Positions 1 to 8,670 of a stretch of 64,000 nucleotides of DNA are shown here, piece by piece. The notes beneath the pieces were generated by a model. The model saw only the letters and a program-made list of their open reading frames with translations. It ran no database searches and was not told the DNA's origin. Made by a program: the position numbers and the translations under genes. Origin of the DNA: Laburnicola sp. R22_1 (lineage: Eukaryota; Ascomycota; Dothideomycetes; Pleosporales; Didymosphaeriaceae); the NCBI GenBank assembly GCA_014281115.1, contig JACONQ010000004.1, forward strand, positions 3,906,001 to 3,970,000, read 5' to 3'. Numbering within the stretch: position 1 is the first letter of the stretch; every line of letters begins with the position of its first letter.

Positions 1-1513
1 CCAGTCTGTAGCGGTCGCGGTGTTCTACCACCTTCTGCACCTCCATGGAGACGTCTCGGGCCAGCGATGGTGGAAGAGGCACAATGTCGCGAGAGGGACC
101 GTCATCGGTCGGCTCGCGTTTGATGCGCGCTTCATACTCGTCCACGAGGGAAGGCTGTCCTGGTCTTGGCGCTTTCTTAGCGTCTTCGTCCTGCAGCGCT
201 GCTCGCACGTCGTCCTGCAAATCGGGGTCTTGAGGGTATGGACCGAGGGTAAGCCGTATGCGGGCAGCGTCGGCCTCAGGGTCATGCCGCGATGTCAAAG
301 GATGCCCAGGATTGTGACCAGGAATGCCTTCGTCTTCGGCTGGAAGTTCGTCTTCGTTCTGTCCGCTGGCCAATATCGCGGCGATACTCCTCTCTGTGGT
401 TGCCGTCCGGTCCACGGTAACGATATTCATGTGGTCACGAATGATATCTATTAGTGCCTGTCCTCCTTCGAACATCTTCGATTCTAGAAATTGTATCAAG
501 TTGTAGAAGGGCGCCAGGGTCATGGTCACCCGATACTTGTTCTCCAGATACAGCTTTGCGACGCGGCTGTCTGTCAGATGGGCGGGTAACCGAATGGCTC
601 CCAGCGTGTGGATGTCGTCCGCGTGGTCGCGCTCGAACATGCTGCGATAGTTTTTGAAGAAATTCTCGGCGTCTTTCGAATAGTACTCGCGCACGAGATC
701 AAGAAAGGAATATACGAAGGTCGGCCATAACAGCTTGCGCAACTCGGGCTTGTATATGTCCAAGATGTCGTCCATGTACTTTCGCAGCAGCTCGAATGCT
801 TTCGTGGCTTTTGCACCGCCCTGCTCGGAGGTATTGGAGACGAGTGAGGTCCCGTTCGTAGCAGGCGGTTCGGACTCCTTCCGGAGCATAGCTTCGGTGC
901 GGACATAGCCTTTTTTGCTAAGATATTCAAGGACCTGGGACCGTCAGCAAGGTGCAACATATATACAAGTGCAGCTCAGAGGCTGCTGTGAAATCGGCTA
1001 ACATATGCGCGGTCGAGGACGGGAGGGCCGACTGGGGCAGGTCTATTCACGCCAGCGTGAGACCTTGTCGGCTGTTCTGGGCGGCCATATGTAGGCACCT
1101 TGGGGAAGTTGCGCGCCTGCCGGTATTCTGACATATCGACCAAGTTGAAGATTGAGAGAGTGTTGCGTGCTTGGAACAAAGGAGAGGCACTGCGACTTAT
1201 ATAACAAACAATGGCAGCCGGAAACCTGCGTCTTGCACACTTCACCCTTTGAACAATAAGAGGGTCTTCACCCTTTGGACAATAAGAGGGTCGTGTGTGA
1301 ACAATAAGAGAATAGAGACGTCAATAGAAGATTGCGACTGACAATTTGGTTCAAATTCTGCTGCGACTGCGGTCCTGACGAGCCCCCCGGCGGCGGAGGC
1401 ACTGAGTTCTGCTGCGACGGCATCCCATTGTGCGGCGGCAGACCCGCGCTGGGCGGTCCATTCCCGACGCTCATGGCGCGTCCAGCCCCAGGCCCTGGAG
1501 GGGGCCCGGACAT
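1..1513 (-). CDS. TAF5: TFIID subunit 5 (TAF5), N-terminal part, runs off the left edge
   Basis: TAF5 is a scaffold subunit of TFIID, and of SAGA in fungi, in the nucleus. Exon 1 is 1343-1513 (57 codons, Pro/Gly/Gln-rich, ending NLNQI). Exon 2 starts at 934 and is open to the window edge. Splicing at 1342/935 joins NLNQI to VLEYLSKKGYVRTEAMLRKE, a LisH motif, in frame. The NTD2 helical domain follows (about residues 100-230: ELLRKYMDDILDIYKPELR, LLWPTFVYSFLDLVREYY, FLESKMFEGGQALIDIIRDH), then an acidic linker. The C-terminal WD40 repeats expected of TAF5 would lie to the left of the window. The gene is divergent from MED11. The intron (935-1342) is unusually long and contains an alternative first exon candidate at 1003-1134. 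Identification rests on LisH plus NTD2 order and is confident; the product is incomplete only because of the window edge. Confidence 0.9.
1003..1134 (-). other. Possible alternative first exon of TAF5
   Basis: Inside the long TAF5 intron, an ATG at 1134 opens 44 codons (MSEYRQARNFPKV... ending LDRAY) closed by a GT donor at 1002. Splicing to the same acceptor as canonical exon 1 (exon 2 at 934) is also in phase 0 and would give LDRAY-VLEYLSKKGY. A TATATAA box lies 63 bp upstream (1197-1203, minus strand). This is seen in sequence only; without splicing the frame ends after 52 codons. Confidence 0.4.
1241..1312. repeat. 26 bp intronic tandem repeat
   Basis: Two and a half copies of a unit containing TTCACCCTTT followed by G[AG]ACAATAAGAGGGTC lie inside the TAF5 intron, just upstream of the alternative-exon promoter candidate. 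Confidence 0.7.
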
Positions 1514-2092
1514 GGCAAATGTTCCCCTGCTCTTTCACTTTGCGCCAGGCGGTCGCATTCACCTTGGGGCGGAGCTGGCTTCGGTCGCGTGGGACATGGA
1601 GCGCGTCGTCGTCCGGGCAATGCGCAAGGCGATGGTAGGAGGAGTATTGGCGGAGGAGGGCGGAGAAAGGCGTGCTTTTTTGGCTCCTATGCAGTGAAAG
1701 CTGCCATGTTGAGGACGTCGCTGTCCCATGGGCCAGAGCGCCGTGGCTCGTGCCCGCCAAGGCATTCGACATCCAGGTCTCACTTGCATGTGCTTTGCGT
1801 CCTCACGCGGAACATTGCCCCAGTCTTCCACCAAATAAAGTCCAAGAGACTCTCTCATTTCGATTCCGCTCACATCGATTACTTCCTCCATACAGACCCC
1901 CCGCAACCAGCCTGACACACAAGGCTAGAGCTCCCCCGGGCGCGCCTTCCCCACAAACTCACCTCCTCCACACTCGACCTCCTCCACACTCGACCTCCTC
2001 CACACTCGACCTCCTCCACACACACCATCCTCGCGAGCTGCCTCCTGCAAGCGACCTTCTTTCTTGTTTCGACCAAACCACCAACCCCAGCC
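1514..2092. promoter_or_regulatory. Shared divergent promoter of TAF5 and MED11
   Basis: This 579 bp interval separates two divergent general-transcription genes. It contains a CT-rich tract with a 16 bp unit (CTCGACCTCCTCCACA) repeated about 3.5 times at roughly 1963-2023, about 70 bp before the MED11 ATG, as is usual for pyrimidine-rich fungal promoters. Open frames across it are GC-rich shadows. Confidence 0.6.
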
Positions 2093-2638
2093 ATGGCATC
2101 AGACCAACAACCCCAAACCTACCGCGAAACAGCAACCACGCACATCCGCGCCCTCTCGACCCTCTCCACACGGCTCCCCCCCATCCTCACCGCCTCAGCC
2201 ACCACCCTCTCCCAGCTCACCAACGCGCCCGTCCGCCCATCCGCCACCACCCCGGACACGCCCGCCGCCCGCCGCGCCCTGCTCTCCACCTCCGCAAACG
2301 ACTACTTCACCGCCGTGCTGGACCTCGCCAAAGCGCTGCACGAGCAGATTGGCGAGCTGGAAAAGCACGGCGTCATCCCCGCCGAAGAAGCCAAGTATCG
2401 GGCGCCGCCGTCGCTGCCGCAGGTTCCGGGCGCGCAGGGCCATGTCGAGAAGAAAGATAGCGAGGCGGCGGTGACGAATGGGGGGTTGGGCGATTTCGAT
2501 GTCGGGGTCTTGAATGCGAGGGCGGGGGTGAGGAGGAGAGGCGATGAGGAGACGTTGGAGAGGGCGAAGAGGGTGCTGGAAGAGTTGGCGGGGAAGACGG
2601 GCGGGGCCGAGGACGAGAGGATGGATGTGGATGGGTGA
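2093..2638 (+). CDS. MED11: Mediator head subunit MED11
   Basis: This is an intronless 181-residue protein. MED11 pairs with MED22 in the Mediator head module, contacting RNA polymerase II/TFIIH in the nucleus. Residues 8-50 (HIRALSTLSTRLPPIL, SATTLSQLTN) and 65-95 (DYFTAVLDLAKALHEQIGEL) form the two amphipathic helices expected of the four-helix bundle of the Med11 family. The C-terminal half is poorly conserved and charged (ERAKRVLEELAGK, ending MDVDG). The chosen ATG (CAGCCATGG) is the first in frame after the CT-rich tract. The gene is divergent from TAF5. Identification comes from pattern recognition of the fungal family and is less certain than for the larger genes because MED11 is short and divergent. 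Confidence 0.72.
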   Translation: MASDQQPQTYRETATTHIRALSTLSTRLPPILTASATTLSQLTNAPVRPSATTPDTPAARRALLSTSANDYFTAVLDLAKALHEQIGELEKHGVIPAEEAKYRAPPSLPQVPGAQGHVEKKDSEAAVTNGGLGDFDVGVLNARAGVRRRGDEETLERAKRVLEELAGKTGGAEDERMDVDG

Positions 2639-3759
2639 GGTGTCTGTCTGAGGGAGAGGAAGGAGAATAAAGTGTCTTTGAACACTCTATGGAAGACCCG
2701 GCCGATCGGGTTGGACCGCTACGGTGTAATTCGCCAACTACGACGTGCGACGAGCGTGTCTATCGTACCGAAGGACCCATGCATCACTCGAAGAAGAAAG
2801 AGCCCACAGCAAAGCTCACTATGAGGGCATGAAACGACGCACCGAATGTTGCCATCAATCCAGACATCACCACCGGCATCAAATCAACCCATCCAAAGAC
2901 CAGGAACGCAGCCACGCGACCGATAACCCCCGTCAAACTAAGCAAAACGGCCCACAAGAAGAAAGCAACTACACCAGACAGCCATGCAGACCCCAAGACA
3001 TCCAGTGCTGCTAGAGCTTTAGCATTGTTTCCGTAGGAGGTTTACTTTTCCAGCTAGAAATCTAGATATGCCGAGAAGAAACATCTCTATAAGAATACAC
3101 TTGCTAGCTACAAAACGCACGCTATGTACACATACACATGCACATACCCATGAGATAGATACATACATCTATCTATAGCTTACACTACCTACCTACCTAC
3201 CATCACTCTATTACAGTCCACTCATTGACGCATTGACTCATTCATGTATACGAATACCCACACGCACATGCACAGTGACGCCACCTATGCATGCATGCAT
3301 ACATCTCAACACCCCTGAAACAAAGCATACCTAGATATCACACCCCATCATACTACCCCAACTTGACAAGCATAGCATAGCATAGCATAGCATAGCATAG
3401 CATAGCATACAGGCTTACCTTCAGCCCCAACCCCAGCCAGCAGCAGCAGGAGGAGGAATTCCTCCTCCTCCACCTCCTCACCCTCCTATAGCACCATCGT
3501 ATCTCTACAACCCCCAATAGAAACCCCTAATCTCACCTACGCAAAACAAAAACAAACCCACAAAAAAAAAGTCATGATCAACTGAACGGAGCTGAACGGA
3601 GCGGAGCGAAGCGCAGCAAAACTCCACGCATCATCCAAGCCCCTATCCATTCCAATTCCCATTCCTATGCATATGCCTATGCCTATGCCTATTCCAATTC
3701 CAATTCCCACCCACAACCCACACACAAAAAAAAGAACCCTTTAACCTTTAAACTAAACT
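2639..3759. repeat. Convergent 3' intergenic region with microsatellites
   Basis: This lies between the 3' ends of MED11 and the Bsd2-like gene. It contains (CATAG)n at 3371-3409, CTAC tetramers near 3188-3201, an inverted GGAGGAGGAATTCCTCCTCC at about 3450-3469, and CCTATG/TTCCAA hexamers near 3650-3705. A hydrophobic minus-strand frame at 2781-3020 is discussed in the findings. No other gene was recognised. Confidence 0.6.
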
Positions 3760-4993
3760 TCATACACTCCTCTCCGGACTCTCCCCCTCCGCAACAACCG
3801 CCACCCCCAACCCCCGATCAGGCGACTGCAAAACCAACTGCTCATGCCTCCTCGCCCTCACAAAATCCGACACACTCTTAATCAAAATAAACCACCCCAC
3901 AATCATAAGCCCATACGCCAGCCAGTCATTCCCACTGATGCCCGAACTCGTCGGCGAGGCGTCGCCTCCCGCACCGCCCGCCGCTCCCCCCAGCGCATTA
4001 GGATCGAAATCATGCGCGTTGGGATCGCTCGGGACGCCGCCGTCGAAGCCGCCGCCTGGCGTGTCGCTGCCCGGTGCCATGCTGGCTGTGCTCTTCGACG
4101 TGAAGCCGTACTGGACGAGGGTTATGCCGAGGCCGGCGCGGGAGCCGTTCTTGGCTGCGTGGGTCGTGTGGAGGAGGTAGGTGAGGAGGAAACCGGGGAG
4201 TTGGAACGACATGGAGATCATGGCGTTCCAGACAAAGGAGAAGACGGAGCCGACGGGCAGGCCTTCGACGAAGACTTCGTCGCCGAAGGTGCCTGGGGCG
4301 AGAATCGTGGTTTCCCAGTAGGGCGGCGTGGCGTCTGCGGCGGCTTGTTCGTACGTCTAGAGAGCGGTTAGCATCCTGTTGGGTATGCGAGTTTGGATGT
4401 GATCATGCACGTACTGGAGGCTTCTCCTCGGCTTCTTCCCCTCTTGTCGGCTTTGCGCTCAGATTCGCCCACACGCCGTCGTTTTGCCCTCCGCCGTAGA
4501 CTCTCCCCCCGCTTGGAGGCGCTTGTGTGTTGAAAACCGGCAACTGTGTCACCCTTCTCTGCATGCCCTCTCGTACAGACGCACCGTCCTCGCTGTCCCT
4601 TTGCTCGTCCGGATTCCCCCGCATAAGTCGCTGCCTGTCATCGCTGTCTTCCCCCTCGTCATCCGAGTCCCCATCGAACGTGTCGGCAAGCGTGCCATCT
4701 GCGTCGTTGGCAAGCGGGTCTTCGGACAGGAGGCGGCGCGAAGCGTCCGTGGGTGATGAAGCGCGGCTGTGAAACGACGGGGGTGGCGACGCGGGGATCG
4801 GATATGGCGCTGGAGGGCTGGAAGGCGTCCTGTCGTCGTCGTCGTCGTGCTCGGCCACCTGTGTGTATCGCATCGTCAGTCCCAAGTTGTGCTGCACGTA
4901 CGAAAGCCCCTGGAGCGCGGCGGAAGCGCTGCGTCGAGTGGACGCCTGGGGCTGCGGCGGCATACGTACCCGCTCGTATCGCTGCGCTGGCAT
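3760..4993 (-). CDS. Bsd2/Ndfip-like Rsp5 adaptor, membrane protein
   Basis: There are three exons: 4970-4993, 4415-4858 and 3760-4356 (354 aa). Intron 1 (4859-4969) is in frame, so a read-through ORF exists, but GTACGT, a CTGAC branch site and CACAG support removal, giving MPAQRYER-VAEHDDDDD. The N-terminal third is acidic, Ser/Pro-rich and cytosolic. The conserved core reads GGRVYGGGQNDGVWANLSAK, a PPTYEQA motif formed across the second junction, then DEVFVEGLPVGS, and hydrophobic segments near FSFVWNAMISMSFQLPGFLL, SRAGLGITLVQYGF and WLAYGLMIVGWFILI. This layout (PPxY plus three membrane spans) is that of fungal Bsd2 and animal Ndfip, which recruit the NEDD4/Rsp5 ubiquitin ligase to cargo such as metal transporters in Golgi/endosomes. 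The gene is divergent from the CBP6-like gene. An upstream in-frame ATG at 5014 is less likely as the start. Confidence 0.85.
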
Positions 4994-5327
4994 TGTTGCG
5001 CTGCACCTAACCACTACGCTGCGTCAAGGAACAAGGGCTGCTGTGAAGAGAAAAATGCAAAAGAAAGCGTGAGAGAGCGAGTGAGAGAAACGGACGGGTA
5101 GGAGTGGTGAAGTAGCTGGATAGGTCAGACGCAGGTGTCGGTGCATGTCACTGCATGAGCGGCGGCGTGTTGCAACTCCACTTTCCCATCCCTGGACGCG
5201 GCGCTCAGCCGCCCAGTCGCTCAGCCACGGCTTTGTCACGCTACGCCACATGCAGTAATGCGCATCATCCATCCATTATTCATGCGCCCTCTCCCTCGCG
5301 GACGTAGAATCACGCAGAACCACAACC
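4994..5327. promoter_or_regulatory. Divergent promoter between Bsd2-like and CBP6-like genes
   Basis: This 334 bp interval separates two start codons pointing away from each other. I saw no clear TATA box or long repeat. Confidence 0.5.
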
Positions 5328-5789
5328 ATGTCGCAATCAGTGAGTCTGCCCATACAACATCCTGCCTGCCCTCACGACTAACCCCCGCCCCCCCAGACAA
5401 TAGCAAAACACTACACGCGCATCATCGCCCTCTGGCCCAAAGACGCCCTCCGCCCACACCTCCCCTTCACCCGCACCATCGAGCGCCGCGCCCTGCCCTA
5501 CGGCGTAAAACCTACCTTCCCCCCAGCCGACAACGCAAAAAAACCATCGCCTTCCCCCGCAACACTCCCGGAACCACAGACGCAGACCGACTTGGCGCAG
5601 ATCAACGCGCTGTACTCGCTGCTCGAGAACCGGTATAGCAAGAAACATGCCATATCGACCGAGGCGCTGAAGCCGAAGTCGAATCCGGAGCATTATGAGA
5701 GGCTGATGGAGGAGATTGAGCGGGCGCCCAAGAAGAGCTGGTTGCAGGCTAAATTGGATGAGTGGAAGATGAAGATTCGGTTCCAGTGA
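5328..5789 (+). CDS. CBP6/UQCC2-like mitochondrial complex III assembly factor
   Basis: There are two exons: a 12 nt first exon (5328-5339, MSQS) and 5397-5789, separated by a 57 bp GTGAGT...CCCCCCAG intron. The product is 134 aa. The start reads MSQSTIAKHYTRIIALWPKD followed by ALRP and FTRTIERR, the tryptophan-containing N-terminal signature of the UQCC2/CBP6 family. The tail (ALYSLLENRYSKKH, YERLMEEIERAPKKSWLQ, KMKIRFQ) is basic and helical. In yeast, Cbp6 acts with Cbp3 at the mitoribosome exit to promote cytochrome b translation and hand-over to complex III. The tiny first exon explains why the start is easily missed. The assignment is by family pattern and is moderately sure. Confidence 0.7.
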
Positions 5790-6172
5790 GGCTGCGGAGG
5801 GGTGGGAAGGGAGGTGTATGATAAGTTGTTAGTTTAGGAATATTCGTGTAAATATAGGGATAGAGGTATATCTTTGGGGGAAAGAACGTTCGGCGTGTAC
5901 AACCATGTATGGATATGAGGGATAAGGTGGATGTGGGAAGAGACAGACACTCGGACGTTGTTCTTCCATGCGCAGTAACGGGAGGATTAATCAGAAGTAA
6001 ACCAAGAAATTTACATGGGTATGGAGTTGTATAACCGACAATGCCTCTGAAACTCCTCATCAACAGCCATCAGCTGGCTGACAACGACCGAGCGCCGTGT
6101 CTTTGTAATGCCAATCCGCCCACACCACCGATGTACATCTGCTCGGCAGGAAATTGCACGCTCGTCCTATGT
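5790..6172. other. Convergent 3' intergenic region
   Basis: This 383 bp interval between the CBP6-like gene and the convergent repeat-protein gene holds untranslated sequence only, as far as I can see. Confidence 0.5.
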
Positions 6173-7855
6173 TCACTTCCCCGCCTTCGACAAACGAGTA
6201 GACCGCCTCTTAGTCGGTATCCTACCTGTGTCACAAGTACGGTGAGCACGCGTCTCACATGCAGTGTATATCGTAGTGACTTACCAGTGCCAGAATCCAC
6301 ACTACTTCCACGGCCCTTCAGCGGAGCTGGTTTCTGCTGGGTTGCCTCGCTATTCCCCTTGCTCGAAGCAGTGATCTTGCGCTTTAGGGCGGGCTTCCGG
6401 GCAGTTTGGCGGAGTGTGAACTCCTCCTATATGCGTATCAGCTGCGTGTTAGTAATAGTTGCGGCAGAGTACTTACTTGATCGTCCAATTGCCAGTCTGA
6501 TAAATCCGAAGGGCAGTCCGAGAGGGAGCTGGAGCTGGCGCTGGACGAAGCTCCTTCGTCTAGGTCTTCCTTCTGCAAACCTGCTGATTGTTATTCGCGA
6601 ACGGATGACAACATGGTGGTGGGTTAATTTAGCATACCTCCAAGCAAACTGGCAGGCTTTGCCTTGATGTCCCCTTTCCCGATCGTCGTCTTGTCGGTCA
6701 AGTCTGCGAGCGTACCTGCACTCGTATTCTCAAGCAAACCAGCAGGCTTTGCCTTGACGTCTCCTTCCCAAACCATCGGGTTGTCGGCTAGATCTGCGAG
6801 CGGACTCGCACTCATACCACCCAAGAAACCGACAGGCTTCGTCTTGAGGTCTCCTTCCGGTACCATCGTCCCTTCAGTCACTTCTGCGAGCGGACTCACA
6901 GTCTTACCTCCCAGCAAATCTCCAGGCTTCACCCTGATATCTCCCTCTCCACCCGTCGCATCTTCGGCCACCTCTTGAACCACCTCTTCAATCGCTTCTT
7001 CAACCGGACTCACACCCCCTTCCCCACCCCCCATCTCCCCCTCTGCCGAAATACTCATATCCCTCTTCCCCTCTTCAGGCCCCTCCCCCGTACTCTTCCT
7101 CAGACTCCTCAGGCCATCTGCACCATCCCCATCCCCCTTCCCATACCCCCCACCCACCAACGCCTCATCCACCTCCAACCCACAAAGCCTATAACAACTC
7201 CCTAAATCCAACCCCGTAACCCCTAACTGCCTCCCCACCAGTATTCCCCCCAGTCTCCCCAGCAGCACCTCCCGATCCGGCCGCCCCATAAACAAGTCCT
7301 GCCGCAGCACCGTCTTCGTGTAGATATCCCCGTTGATCAAAAGAACTTGCTGCAACCCTTCTTGTTTCAGGAAGGCGTCGAATGGCCGTCGTGGCGGGGG
7401 TTGAGGGACGACTTGGTCTTGCTCTCGGTTGTGGGTTGAAGTATGAGAACTAGAGCGGACGTTGTGCGGAGGAGGAGGAAGAGGAGGAGGAAGAGTAGTA
7501 GTAAGCGTATAGCTCACGTCCTGCGTCTCGTCGAACGGCGACACCGGCCTCGGCGTAGGCGGCTCCGCCTCAGGATCATTCCCATCGTTAAACTCGTGAT
7601 AAACTGTGCCCACAAATTTAGTCAACGATCCATCCACAATTCACATTCACAATTTCCCTCCCTACTGCCATCGTTCCGTTCCCGCACAAAAACCAACTTA
7701 CTCCCACTATCATCCCAAAACCCCTCCCCCCCATTCCACGTATACGTCCCATCATAAAACAACTTCGACCGCTCCGTGAGCAAGCCGTCCCAGTGGGCGG
7801 GGTGTTGTTTGCAAACTGGGGCGTCGCTGTTGCTGTTGCCACCGGTTTGAGCCAT
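6173..7855 (-). CDS. Unrecognised protein with C-terminal 30-residue repeats
   Basis: There are five exons: 7651-7855, 6638-7603, 6477-6580, 6285-6426 and 6173-6225 (489 aa). All four introns are 47-59 bp with GT...AG and recognisable branch sites, and the phases are consistent throughout. Residues 1-70 are a compact, aromatic-rich segment (WDGLLTERSKLFYDGTYTWN, FWDDSGSKLVFV) that looks like a folded domain. After a proline-rich linker comes a second conserved-looking block (FDAFLKQEGLQQVLLINGDI, LFMGRPDREVLLGRLGGI). Residues about 275-385 carry three full and one partial 30-aa repeats (pattern D-[IVL]-[KR]-x-KP-x2-[LF]L-x-G). The C-terminus is Ser-rich then basic (PTKRRSTRLSKAGK), a possible nuclear localisation signal. 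I do not recognise the family. The last four residues of the fourth repeat straddle a splice junction. Confidence 0.72.
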
Positions 7856-8670
7856 GCTGCTTCTCTTTTTTTTTCTTTTCGCGGCACGCAGGCAGGCAGG
7901 GAGGTTGGACTTGGGGTGCGGGAAAGAGGTAAGAAGCTAGAGGTAAGAGGTAAGAAGTCGCAGGCTGAAAACGGAAGGTGGGTGTGAGTGTCGTGGGTAT
8001 TCGTATGTAGTGTTGACGTAGGCGTAGGCGGGGCCGTCGTGGTGTTTTCGTTGGCTGGGCTGAGCTGGGCTGGTTGCGCGGGCAATGAGTGAGGGAGGAA
8101 AGAGCGGCGGGCGGCGGGAGTGAAAGAGCCAGCCAGCACCTCGCTCACCACTTATCTCGCACCGCACCAAGGGACACGGAAAACGAGAACGCGAAACGGG
8201 ACACGGGAAACAGGGACCAGGACCAGAAAGCGAAAAATGAGATTCAAACTTTGGAATTCAGACTTCACATCTCAGATATCAGAATCGACTATCCAAAATC
8301 CAAAATCCAAAAAAGAGAACCGAATAACGCAAAACGTAAACAAACATCCACACTGAAAGAAACAGACAGACAAGGGGCCAACACGTACATGAAACAATTA
8401 TTACATCTATGGGTTTAGTGCCAGAATGCAAACGCATGCTTGAAAAAAACCACCATAGCCAACACCATCCCTACCATGAGCGCGAAAAGAACAACAGACA
8501 AGTCCTCCGTCGTCGCACAACGCCTGAGAGAATCGCAGACATCCGCCCATATCGACCATACCAACAGAACCAGAACAGCCACTGCAGATACCTACCATAT
8601 CGTACACATACATGTATGCTTTTGACCAAAGGGAAGAGCACAAACCAGCGGTGGGAGCAACAATACACAG
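7856..8670. other. Intergenic: promoter of the repeat-protein gene and HPC2 3' region
   Basis: This 815 bp region lies between two minus-strand genes. It has a short GA-rich stretch around 8175-8225 with repeated GGGACACGG/GGGACCAGG-like words. No gene was recognised. Confidence 0.5.

Noticed and set aside
976..1245. 89-codon minus frame as a separate small gene
   Set aside because: Its in-frame part from 1134 splices perfectly onto TAF5 exon 2, so it is better treated as a possible alternative first exon.
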